DNA from: Plutella xylostella
Lineage: Eukaryota > Arthropoda > Insecta > Lepidoptera > Plutellidae
Direction: 5' to 3'
Length of the DNA: 64,000 nt
Assembly: GCF_932276165.1 (NCBI RefSeq)
Contig: NC_064008.1
Coordinates: 7,011,001 to 7,075,000, forward strand
Each line of letters begins with the position of its first letter. The stretch's first letter is position 1. The notes under the pieces were generated by a model. It did no database searches. It was not told where the DNA came from and saw only the letters and a list, made by a program, of their open reading frames with translations. Below are positions 30,820 through 40,031 of this stretch, piece by piece. A program made the position numbers and the translations under genes.

Positions 30820-31570
30820 CTGGCCTAATCTTTATTGCCCTAAACTCGTTTCGCATAACTCGTAAGGTCTAAACTTTTTTGGTAGAATCATCACTTCGTC
30901 AAGACTTATGTGGCATAAGACTCGTTTCGTCTAAAACTCTTTTGGCACAAACTTGAAACACCTAAGTCTCGTTTGCTCTAATTGTTCGTATTGGTATAAT
31001 CTTGTTTCTCCTAATATTATCTTTACAAATACTATATTAAGTATGTTTTAAATGTACAAATTGTGGTATTTTTCTCCTACATCCCGAAAATCACGATATT
31101 AAATGATCAAAATATCGAAAGTGAATGACCATTATAATTATTACAAACGCCATTAAACCCCATGGGATCGAAACCTAAAGATAGGTGCGACGACGAGCAA
31201 AGCGAGGAGGAGGGTGTTAGGTGCACATTATCGTCAAAAGCAAAGCGGAGCGCAGCGAAGCGGAGCGGAGCGTTTCCCACATAGCGCCAACAAATACAAG
31301 GCACCAGTTTGCGCTATGTAGGGAGACGCTCCATGAAAGTTAAAGCCAAACGAATATGATTACTTTATATAACCTATGCCATAGCATTATTAGGCTATTC
31401 AAGATTTGGCTATACCATTATTAGGCTAAACAAGATTATGCGAAATAACTTTTTACTAAAAGAGATTTATGCCATACGATTTTCGGCGAAACGAGATTTT
31501 GACCAAACGTTACTATGCAATACGAGATTAGGCAAATAAATCTTAGGCCAAAAAAGGTAGAACCGTCATT
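30820..31570. repeat. Degenerate block of CTCGTTTCGCCTAA-like short repeats with a purine-rich core
   Basis: Diverged short units such as AACTCGTTTCGCATAACTCG recur on the left (30838-31015), and inverted-sense units such as GCGAAACGAGATTTTGACC on the right (31440-31560). The centre has GCGGAGCGCAGCGAAGCGGA (31241-31272) and a hairpin CATAGCGC/GCGCTATG (31280-31318). The class is unknown. Confidence 0.45.
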
Positions 31571-31961
31571 TTTACTTGGCACAAAAGGAGTCTATCTTTG
31601 TGTGTCTTTTAAATCAAAATATTATAAAATATATAAACTACAGCTAAAATAATTAAAACTAGTCTTTAAATAAATTCAAATAAAAAGACACACTAAGATT
31701 TTTTACCTTCTTTGCCAAGTAAGAATGAATGCAGTATAATTTATAATTTTCGTGAGTACAGTAATGATGATATCTACATAATAATATATAATAAATTTAT
31801 TGTAATTATGGATTTCTATCCAGAAATTCTACTGAAAATTGATATGACCTGATCACATCAATTTCACTTCGTTATTAGTTAGAATATGTAACTTATGTTA
31901 GTATTTATGGTAGCTATAGGATGTATGGTTTATTTAGCTATATTATAAGTAGTTAGGTAGT
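31571..31961. other. AT-rich sequence
   Basis: Nothing recognised. Confidence 0.4.
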
Positions 31962-32147
31962 AGGAACACCGCCCTCAAATTTTCTTTACTTTTATTTCTT
32001 TATGTTTAAGGTTACCTGTAAGAGATCGCTCTAAGCGATAAGGTCGCCTATTGTTCATTGTTCCTAGTTTATAAGTTCTCTTTGTATGTTTTAATTTGTG
32101 GTGTTCAATAAAGATATATTCTATTCTATTCTATTCTATTCGTCTGA
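31962..32147 (+). mobile_element. LINE 3' end with (TATTC)n tail
   Basis: CACCGCCCTCAAATTT, then CTGTAAGAGATCGCTCTAAG, CGATAAGGTCGCCTATTGTT, AATAAA and a TATTC tail. An inverted relative is at 39521-39835 and a diverged one at 61075-61240. Confidence 0.6.
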
Positions 32148-32382
32148 GATGACATAGGGCGCGAGGAGTAGATTCCAACTCTGTTGAAAATTCACCAACT
32201 TGTACATATCCACCAAACACTACGAATTTCCGTATCTTTGTGAAATCGCTGAGTGGAACAGAATAGGGAACGAGTGAATACAGAACTACTAAATAAGAGG
32301 CAGGTATCCAATGAAAAACTCTTAGCGGAAGTGTGTGCAAAATTCTCGCTAGCAAAGGTACACTTTAAATAAAATTGCTTAA

Positions 32383-33355
32383 CCCTTAATTCACTTCCTG
32401 AGTCCCTTGGACTCACATCAAAATTTCAAACTTCAATAATTGTAACGTTTGAGCGGCTAGTTTCCCCCCTGTCTCAGTACCTTCCTGCAGGGTCACGGGC
32501 TAGGCGGTGGCGAGAGGACGTGCGCCGGCGCTGCGTATTTAGTAAGTTATTGCGTCGAGTGAGGCCCACGGACTCATACAAGTGAATTATGCTATACCTA
32601 TTTATTTTATTAAATTCAATTTTCGAATGTTGGTTATTTGTCGTTATTATTGATATAAATCATATTTTTTTATATGCTTATAAAATATATTTTTATGGAT
32701 TGGCAAAATTTATCGAAAACAAGTTAATATTAATGAATCTAAGGACACGTCAGCTCAGAACTCGTCTGCCACACAAAGTTCGCTGCTCGATTTCATCTAT
32801 CATGAAAAAAGACATTTCTGAAGATGCGAGCCACCTTGAAACTGAAGACATGAAATGAAAGAAAGTACTGGCATCTGTTCCATTACAAAAAGAGAACATA
32901 AACTGCATTTCTATGTACCAAGTGTATAAAACCCATATGTAAAAAAGGTATGCTGACGTTGCCTGTAAGCAGTGGCAAAACCCATTGCACGTTTTTTATT
33001 TTTGTATTAGAGCATACATTTTTGCTTTTTTATTTTTGGTTTGTATGTCTTTGAGAGTCAAAAAAACGTAAAAACATATATTTGTTACGAATATTTGATA
33101 TTTTTGTAGAGGTTTTAAAATACCTCTGTTTTTTAGACTGATACAATTAGTTTCTTTAATTTTTGAGAGAATCTCAGAAGTCTGTCCAGTTTCGTTGCTT
33201 TTTTCTAGTGCATTAACAAGTAGTGAATAACATTATTATATATTATTTAGACAAAAATATGTTTTATTTGAGTAACCCACGTTTACAAAATATATGAGTC
33301 CCAGGGACTCATACAAGTGAATTACGTTAGTAAATTTCACGAAGTGAATTAAGGG
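32383..33355. mobile_element. piggyBac-like element remnant (973 bp)
   Basis: The ends CCCTTAATTCACTTC and GAAGTGAATTAAGGG are perfect 15-bp inverted repeats flanked by TTAA (32379-32382 and 33356-33359). The internal dyads GAGTCCCTTGGACTC (32400-32416) and GAGTCCCAGGGACTC (33296-33310) lie at matching distances from the ends. TTAA duplication and CCCTTA-type ends define piggyBac-like elements. Most of the transposase is deleted. Confidence 0.85.
32730..33000 (+). pseudogene. piggyBac-like transposase, degenerate C-terminal zinc-finger region
   Basis: One frame (open from 32589 to 32858) has TRLPHKVRCSISSIMKKDI and DASHLETEDMK; downstream, in a disturbed frame, TGICSITKREHKLHFY and NPYVKK resemble the Cys-rich tail (C-x2-C...R-x-H-x-Y/C-x2-C) that ends piggyBac-type transposases. 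Cys residues are partly lost. I assign it mainly from the element's ends and position; residue evidence alone is weak. Confidence 0.4.
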
Positions 33356-33359
33356 TTAA

Positions 33360-33514
33360 CTTTAAACACATAAATAAGTAACTTGTTGCGTTGATGAGTA
33401 ACACACATTTTATTATTCTTCTGTCAGTTTACAAGAACCTGTATTAATTCTATTCATGGATGTTGGTGACAAAAACAAGAGCTGGTTTAATGTTTGTAAC
33501 AGTGGTGAAAGGAT
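33360..33514. other. Short spacer
   Basis: No feature recognised. Confidence 0.35.
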
Positions 33515-33695
33515 TCATCATCAAACTCATCACGTCCCCACTGCTGGGGCAACTCCCTCCAATGAAGGAAGGGTTTTAGGCCTTAGTCCCCCACGCTGGC
33601 CTAGTGCGGGTTGGTGGACCCCAACACAAACAAGCTTGTACTGAGACTGTTGAGAGAGTTGTCGGGTAAGTTGTCAACCCGACTGTCAGATGTTT
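33515..33695 (-). mobile_element. LINE 3' tail (RTE-like)
   Basis: Matches 13597-13770: CCCCACTGCTGGGGCA, CCAATGAAGGAAGGGTTTTA, AGTGCGGGTTGGTGGACCCC and TTGTCGGGTAAG. The CATCATCA at its left end is the complement of the tail. Confidence 0.6.
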
Positions 33696-34480
33696 TTAGA
33701 GATTGCCAGTTTCATTCAGAATAGCGTCAGTCAGTGACTGACCAGAGGGCCTATCACGAGCTTACATGGCAATTCGATACTACACAAACATTATTATTAT
33801 ATGAAAAAAAACAGCGCCAACGTAGTCACTTTTGGAACTCCATTCTATTTCCGATACGAGTACCACACAAATTCGATACTATTTTTGATACTACACAAAC
33901 ATACAACGATACAATAAGCATTTTCTACCAGTCAACACACAGTGGATTTATTTAGTTGATGCACTTGATTCACTCCAACTGTGTGAACATTTTGTAAGTG
34001 TAGTGTTTACTAAAGTCGGAAATGATTTAACAGCATGTACTCCTTATTCTCGGCCAATAGCCGAAGGATTTCAGTTCACTTCAGTAGGGTCTCTCTACCT
34101 TAGCAATAAACTAACTAACGAGGGCCGTCACTCAATTGGTACGTTTTATACAACGAGATAAGGTCGTGGTTAGCACAGCTGAGATCCGAGACTTAGTTTT
34201 TCGTAGTCTAGAGTAAAACTACAGGATGCTTGCTGAACGTGTTTCGGATTTCAAAGGAAAAGCCAATAGCTAAGTGACTATTGAGATGTTACCAAGGAAA
34301 TAGAGGAGGAGTATTGGATAGAAAAAAATAAAATCTTTTCAATGAATTTTGTTTACGTGCTTTTATAGTTAAAAAATTGTGTCAGTTGATTGCATAATTT
34401 TATAAGTGGAACTTTTTCATTGCTCGTGAGTGTATTGGTGCATTGGCACTTTTTAAATATTCTCTGAAATATAAGTATAC
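33696..34480. other. Low-copy sequence with one MITE end
   Basis: Positions about 34395-34436 are the right end of the CACTCACGGGCAATG family (AGTGGAACTTTTTCATTGCT, CGTGAGTG, TA). Otherwise nothing is recognised. Confidence 0.4.
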
Positions 34481-34668
34481 TAGCTGTTCCCGCGAGCTTC
34501 GCTTCGCCTTTAAAAGTTTTCCCGTGGGAATTCCGGGATATAAAGTAGCCTATGTTCTTTCTCAGGGTCTAGACCATATTATGTATACAGGCATTGTCGT
34601 TTAAACCGTTGAGCCAAGCACAAGCTTTGATTTTTGCTCCGCCAAACTTATAAGTACCCTCATTAAAA

Positions 34669-35664
34669 ATGGTGTTCAAAAAGTGCTTCAAATGCAATAA
34701 AATTGTTACCAAAAAGACACCAGGGTTGGAGTGCAGTAGGTGCAATAAGGTAGTGCATGCCATAGCTGAATGTGCCAACCTTGCCAACAAGCAAATTCAA
34801 GCTCTTCGCTCCACACCGGGCCTGGAGTGGAGCTGCAGTGACTGCCTGAGTCACACACCTCGCCACTCTTCCTTCTTCATTCCTGACGACGATGAGGAAA
34901 TTGAGAGCCCCGCTAAAGCAGCGGGCTCACAAGGTACCGGCAGCAATGTTATAGTTGATATGAAAAAACTACTTCGTGATATCAGTGGAGAGATGGAGAA
35001 ACTGTTGAAGAAGGAGATGGAGCCTCTTCAGCACTCACTCACCTTTATATCTGATCAACTAACTGACACTATCGAAAAGTTAGCTGAACATACCGATAAA
35101 ATAAAAAAACTAGAAAACCAAAATGTACTACTACAAAACCAAAACAAAGGGCTGGAGCTAAGAGTAGCTGTTCTAGAACAACGGTCACAGGATACTGATC
35201 AAAAGCTCCTGTCCAACTCATTGGAAATATCTGGAGTGCCAGCCATTCCCGAGCAAACACCTGCGAGTATTGCGGATAAAGTTGCCTCTAAATTAAATAT
35301 AAAATCGAAGGACATCCAATCAGCCCGCAGACTACCAGGTCGACAGGATAAAACCGGCGGTATTCTCGTTGAACTGCGTAACCAAATCGACCGTGACCAG
35401 TGGATCTTGGCTGCCAAGCAGCATGAGATCAAGGTGGGCGACCTGGGCTTGCAGACCCCAATCGAAGCTGCTGATAGTCGCATATTTATTCGTGAAGCCT
35501 TGACTATTAACATGAAAACCCTACTTTTCAATGCTAAACAACGGATGCGTGACACATTCAAATACATTTGGTGCAAGGATGGCCGTATATTAGTTCGCAA
35601 AACAGATAATAGCAAAGTCCAAGCTATCCGTTGTTTAGCTGATATCGATAGTTTGTTGAAATAA
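34669..35664 (+). CDS. LINE ORF1 protein: PHD-like zinc finger, coiled coil, FP25K-like domain
   Basis: The 331-residue frame is intact. Residues 6-59 form a C4HC3 PHD-like finger (Cys6, Cys9, Cys22, Cys25, His30, Cys35, Cys56, Cys59, with Trp54 before the last pair). Residues about 100-180 are heptad-rich (LAEHTDKIKKLENQNVLLQN) and predict a coiled coil. The rest (LEISGVPAIPEQTP, VASKLNIKSKDIQSARRLPG, ILVELRNQIDRDQWILAAK, IFIREALT) resembles the baculovirus FP25K-like domain found in ORF1 of many moth LINEs. ORF1 proteins bind the element RNA and chaperone target-primed reverse transcription. The stop is 56 bases before the ORF2 start at 35721. Completeness of this frame suggests a fairly young copy. 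Confidence 0.85.
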   Translation: MVFKKCFKCNKIVTKKTPGLECSRCNKVVHAIAECANLANKQIQALRSTPGLEWSCSDCLSHTPRHSSFFIPDDDEEIESPAKAAGSQGTGSNVIVDMKKLLRDISGEMEKLLKKEMEPLQHSLTFISDQLTDTIEKLAEHTDKIKKLENQNVLLQNQNKGLELRVAVLEQRSQDTDQKLLSNSLEISGVPAIPEQTPASIADKVASKLNIKSKDIQSARRLPGRQDKTGGILVELRNQIDRDQWILAAKQHEIKVGDLGLQTPIEAADSRIFIREALTINMKTLLFNAKQRMRDTFKYIWCKDGRILVRKTDNSKVQAIRCLADIDSLLK

Positions 35665-35720
35665 TACTAATATTTTAGTCATATCCACCGATTCTAATAA
35701 ATACTTACCTTGTTAATAAA

Positions 35721-36254
35721 ATGGCTGCAACTGATTCTATGAGTAATATGAATAATATAGTTGAAATATTTAATTGTTTAGATATAAATAGCTACCTGAA
35801 AAAAATACCTGCCTGTAACCTACAATTACTTTGCATGCATGTAAACATTCGTTCGATGTTAAAAAACTTCCCGAAATTGCTGCACATCATAGACAGTACT
35901 AGGCATCCCTTTGATATCGTGGTGGTTACTGAGGCTAATATTTCTGATACAACTGCATACTTGTTTAATATACCCGGTTATGTAATGCACTCGCAGTTAC
36001 GTAATGGGCAAAAGGGTGGAGGGGTCTTAGTTTATATAAAAAACTGTATAAAATTCACACGAATAACGAACCAAACTTTTTCTTATGAACATATCTCTGG
36101 TATCGTCAACATTCAGAAACAATGCATTGCAATTTGTTCAATCTATAGACCGCCATCAACTAACACGGCATTATTTGTCACCGAATTAAAAAAACAGTTA
36201 ATTGATATCACTAATTCTCACACCGGCTCACTATTTATATTTATTTATTATTAA
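35721..36254 (+). pseudogene. LINE ORF2, endonuclease part (truncated by deletion)
   Basis: The start ATG at 35721 leads to the apurinic-like endonuclease fold: CMHVNIRSMLKNFPKLLH carries the first catalytic Asn, FDIVVVTEANISDT the catalytic Glu, and GGGVLVYIKN and CSIYRPPS are the core strands. The frame stops at 36254 just after SLFIF, before the G-D-F-N and S-D-H motifs. The metal-binding Asp and His of the second half are therefore missing and the endonuclease cannot work. It continues into the RT part in another frame. Confidence 0.85.
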
Positions 36255-38073
36255 AAATAAAATCAAAGAGAATTACGGTAACCCCCGAACCCTCTGGCAA
36301 ATTGTTAACCAGATCTGTGGACGAGTGCGGCAGTCGATTGATGATTCAATATTGAATGCATTCGCCTTACAGGATCTTAACCCCAAAGGAATAGCTGATT
36401 TATTTGCTTCTGAATTTGAGAAATCTGTCACTGATATATTGCCTAACTGTAAATTAGAATTGTATAATCTAGATATTCAACCGGTGGATGTTAGTATGCG
36501 CTTTCAAAAAACTACAGCTAGTGAGGTAATTAAGATAATAAAGAGCTTAAATAATTTTAAAGCCCCAGGCATTGATGGGATCAAAACAATTGACATCAAA
36601 AGGATAGCGAATAATATCACAAAAGCTATTGTAAATTTGATTAATACATCAGTCGCTGCAGGTGAGTATCCTGATGGGCTGAAAATAGGCTGCATAAGAC
36701 CTGTCTTTAAGAAAGGCAAAAAAGACAACCCTGCCGATTATCGCCCGATAACACTTTTATCCACTATTAATAAAATTGTTGAAAAAGTAATCAGTGACCA
36801 AATACACTCATTCTATAAAATAAATAATATCATATCATCGAAACAATTTGGATTCCAACCTGGGAAAAGTACGACTGCACTACTATCCAATTTCACAGAT
36901 GATGTCAACTCTTACCTCAATAATAAAAAACATGTACTTGCCCTATTCATCGATTTCTCGCGCGCTTTTGATACACTAAATCACGCTAAACTTGTAGAAA
37001 AATTAAGTTCCAATGGTATTAGAGGTAGCCTGCTTGAGTGGTGCAAAAGCTACTTACAAGCACGTAAGTCTTGCGTCAAAATCAACGAGAGTCTGAGTGA
37101 CATAAAAAACGTCAGCGTAGGTACTGCTCAAGGATCGGTCCTTGGTCCCTTACACTTTTTGACCTACGTAAACGACATGGGCCTGTGTATAACACATAGT
37201 AACGTGTATCAGTTCGCAGATGACACCTGCCTAATCCTAGCCAATGATGATGTGGATTCTGCTCTGAGTATGCTGCAAGATGACTTCGACAACCTATGCA
37301 GGTGGTGTCATGACTCAGGACTGGTGCTCAACGCGAGAAAGACTAAGCTTATGCATATAAAGTCTCCGTATCTCAAAGGAGACCTTACATCTCAGCTCAA
37401 AGCCCATTCCCATAAATGCCTACATAGCATCTCACCGAACGTATGTGATGCCTGCTGCGACCTGATTGAAGTGGTTGAAGCTCATACTTATTTGGGTCTA
37501 ACTATTGATGATAGATTTAACTGGAGTAAGCACATCGAAAGTGTCTGCAACAAACTGAGAGCATTCTTGGCTAAACTGTATGTGGTTAAAAATAGAATTC
37601 CATTTTCAGTTCGTCTCACGCTGTATAACGCTATGGTAGATTCTGTTGTGTCATATGGCCTCAGCAGCTACGGCAGAACGTATAAAACATACCTGGACAA
37701 AATTCTTAACTTGCAGTACCGCATACTAAAACTCATTGTTTCGCCCCAGATTAAACTTAAATATGATGACAACCCACCAAAACTCTTCAAACATTGTAAC
37801 GTATTACCAATTTACCAAAAAGTAGAAGTAAACCTCCTCAAGGAACAATTTTTCTGTCTAGACCACCTGAAAAAAGTATCTCACCCTATACATACACGAA
37901 AGGTCACACAAAACAAGTATAGCATGATAAGAGCAAACAATGTTTACGGCGAACGGCACTGTGCGTATTTAATGCCAAAACTTATTAATAAAATGGACCA
38001 AAATATTAGAAATCTAATTACACCGAAAAATATCAAGCACAAAATAAAATCATACTATATATCATTACTTTAA
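36202..38073 (+). CDS. LINE ORF2, reverse transcriptase part
   Basis: The homologous protein starts at about 36253 (ENYGNPRTLWQIVNQICGR, the linker between endonuclease and RT); the 17 upstream codons read the endonuclease end out of frame. RT blocks in order: ADYRPITLLSTINKIVEKVI, FGFQPGKSTTALL, LFIDFSRAFDTL (first catalytic Asp), GTAQGSVLGP, YQFADDTCLI (catalytic Asp pair), HTYLGLTIDDRFNWSKHI, then a C-terminal region to 38073. About 610 residues of it look intact with no stop. It would copy the LINE RNA at a nicked target, but lacking the endonuclease this copy could act only in trans or at pre-existing breaks. Confidence 0.9.
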   Translation: MISLILTPAHYLYLFIIKNKIKENYGNPRTLWQIVNQICGRVRQSIDDSILNAFALQDLNPKGIADLFASEFEKSVTDILPNCKLELYNLDIQPVDVSMRFQKTTASEVIKIIKSLNNFKAPGIDGIKTIDIKRIANNITKAIVNLINTSVAAGEYPDGLKIGCIRPVFKKGKKDNPADYRPITLLSTINKIVEKVISDQIHSFYKINNIISSKQFGFQPGKSTTALLSNFTDDVNSYLNNKKHVLALFIDFSRAFDTLNHAKLVEKLSSNGIRGSLLEWCKSYLQARKSCVKINESLSDIKNVSVGTAQGSVLGPLHFLTYVNDMGLCITHSNVYQFADDTCLILANDDVDSALSMLQDDFDNLCRWCHDSGLVLNARKTKLMHIKSPYLKGDLTSQLKAHSHKCLHSISPNVCDACCDLIEVVEAHTYLGLTIDDRFNWSKHIESVCNKLRAFLAKLYVVKNRIPFSVRLTLYNAMVDSVVSYGLSSYGRTYKTYLDKILNLQYRILKLIVSPQIKLKYDDNPPKLFKHCNVLPIYQKVEVNLLKEQFFCLDHLKKVSHPIHTRKVTQNKYSMIRANNVYGERHCAYLMPKLINKMDQNIRNLITPKNIKHKIKSYYISLL

Positions 38074-38399
38074 CTTACACTGTTCGAATATGCACCAACT
38101 ATCTTGTATGTTTGGCTGATGGTTTATTATTAAACTACCCACTATTGTACTTATTTAATTAACGTGTAATATTGAATAAGTTTGTGTATTGTATAAAATA
38201 TAAATAAGTATAATTAGTTATTAAGTACCTAATTACGTAGAATGATTCATCACGGACAAATCTCTGTGATTTTTGTGATGCAATGATATAAGTGATCAAT
38301 AATTCTGTAAAATAATTTGATAAATAATAATAATAATAATAAAAAAAATAATACCAAATTTCATTCAAATCCGTTCAGTAGTTTTGCCGTGAAAGAGTA

Positions 38400-38432
<33 letters not shown>

Positions 38433-38485
38433 AAGAAAGACAGACACAGTTACTTTCGCAATTATAATATTTAGGAGTTAGGATT

Positions 38486-39083
38486 ATAATAACATGGTAG
38501 CTTAGTTAAACGAATATCCCGTGTTTATTTGAACTGTTCATGATTTTCGTGTCAAAACAAAATTTTGCTGAAACATAATACCTATATTTAGATAAAAAAA
38601 TATGTGACCGTAAATTCGGCTTTACCCTTTTAGATTGTAATTGGTGGGATCATTCATATTAATAGGTTTATTAAATACATAATTGCACATAAAAGGGCAA
38701 AGCCGCATTGAGTGGTGTTATTTTTAGAGATCAGCATCGCAACAGCCGAGAACCTTTTTTATGTATTCTTTTGAAACTTAGGTATTGTAATTTATATGTA
38801 TAATATCATGACAAATATTAAACTTAATTTACATTCTTGGATAAATAATAGATATATTCTCGTGTTTACATTCCATGCCCCCCTAACGAGAATTCAAAAC
38901 GAAGTAAGTATCAAATTCCACTGTACTTCCAATTTGAATTCGAAAATCGAGGTCAAAACAAGTTAGCGATACGTCCAGTCCACGGGACTGAGTCTCACAG
39001 AATAACACCGCAACTCTTTACTGTCCATTTGTCGGTACCCTAATGATGATCCGAGGCCCATCATAAATCCTTCCCCCCATTAA
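38486..39083. other. Low-copy sequence
   Basis: No feature recognised; open frames are short. Confidence 0.4.
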
Positions 39084-39279
39084 GGCCCGGGTCTCCTATT
39101 TACGCCGCAGGTCGCGTCCAGCGTCACGCCGTAGGCCGCGTCACGATGCTCACTATAGAAATGTACTGATGCGGTCTCCCTCACACGCCGACGTTGGCGC
39201 GTAGATGTAGTGAGCATCGTGACGCGGCCTACGGCGTGGCGCTGGACGCGACCTGCGGCGTAAATAGGAGACCCGGGCC
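39084..39279. mobile_element. GC-rich foldback MITE (196 bp), TAA target duplication
   Basis: GGCCCGGGTCTCCTATTTAC and its inverse form arms of about 75 bases around a loop with GTAGATGTAGTGAGC. TAA flanks at 39081-39083 and 39280-39282 suggest PIF/Harbinger-type mobilisation. GC content is far above the surroundings. Confidence 0.85.
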
Positions 39280-39394
39280 TAACTGAAGGGTTAGCGTGCC
39301 CGCACACGACCGACATTGTTTGTGCAATCAGTACCTTTAATGCATCGAAATAGAGTCGTGGTTAGCGCGACAGCTTTCTCTGGTCACTCTTTTG

Positions 39395-39445
39395 TAGAAT
39401 AGAATAGAATTGAATATAATAGAATAGAATATAATAGAATTCTCT
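39395..39445. repeat. (GAATA)n short repeat
   Basis: AGAATAGAATAGAATTGAAT and variants over 50 bases, probably the detached tail of the LINE fragment to its right. Confidence 0.7.
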
Positions 39446-39520
39446 TCATCTTTTATTGTAACTAAGTATGTATTTTGTATACAATAAAGTGTTAAATGAA
39501 ATAAAAATAAATAAATATAG

Positions 39521-39835
39521 CTTTATTGAACACCGCATAAATCAGACATACAAAAAACATACATATAGACTAGAACTAATGTACAATAGGCGGCCTTATC
39601 GCTGAGAGCGATCTCTTACAGGAAATCTTATATATTGCGGAAACATAGACATAGACATGGACACATCGTTTATTTACTAAAAGAATACAGATCACAAATA
39701 CAAAACAACATCAATAGAAACAGTAACATGAAGAATCACAATAATTGTGGTGTGTATTACGTCAGTAAAATGGCTCTGACTCAGCATGTGCTGTAAAAAA
39801 AATTATACAACCAAAGTGACAAATTAGAGGGCGGT
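39521..39835 (-). mobile_element. LINE 3' end, inverted relative of 31962-32147
   Basis: TTATTGAACACCGCATAA, GGCGGCCTTATCGCTGAGAG, CGATCTCTTACAGG, and, further right, TTAGAGGGCGGTG match the LINE end in opposite orientation, with an extra piece in the middle. Confidence 0.55.
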
Positions 39836-40031
39836 GAACCAATAATAACAAAATAATATTATAACTAACTATATACCTACTTATAATACCTTAATAAACC
39901 ATACATACTATAGCTACATTAATACTAACTTAAGTAACTTTGTACATAATATATCTGAAGAATGTCTATCTGACTGTTCGTAGGTATGTCACAGCAGTTA
40001 CTTTTTTCTGAAACTGTAAGAATTACCTATA

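Larger units (their letters stand above)
34589..38350 (+). mobile_element. CR1-group LINE with deleted endonuclease
   Basis: ATAC at 34585-34588 and 38351-38354 flanks the insertion as a short target duplication. A leader of 80 bases precedes ORF1 (34669-35664), then ORF2 with an endonuclease part (35721-36254) and a reverse transcriptase part (to 38073), a 3' UTR, and an AAT-rich microsatellite tail (38328-38350). The ORF1 content and the RT resemble the CR1/Kiri/Daphne group; the exact clade needs a tree. Confidence 0.85.
34481..38485 (-). mobile_element. Lep1-type Helitron-like repeat, copy 4, split by a LINE
   Basis: The left piece (34481-34588) is the 3' half (GCTTCGCTTCGCCTTTAAAA, GGGTCTAGACCATA) and the right piece (38351-38485) is the 5' half (CCAAATTTCATTCAAATCCG, a GACA tract, AGTTACTTTCGCAATTATAA). 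Put side by side they match intact copies, so the 3.76 kb between them was inserted. Confidence 0.85.

Noticed and set aside
31107..31304. 65-codon minus-strand frame
   Set aside because: Low-complexity purine-rich repeat, no protein features.
32131..32416. Two overlapping 74-codon minus-strand frames
   Set aside because: Short, in different frames over the same unique sequence, neither with features; one crosses the piggyBac-like element end.
35199..35615. 138-codon minus-strand frame
   Set aside because: Antisense shadow of LINE ORF1.
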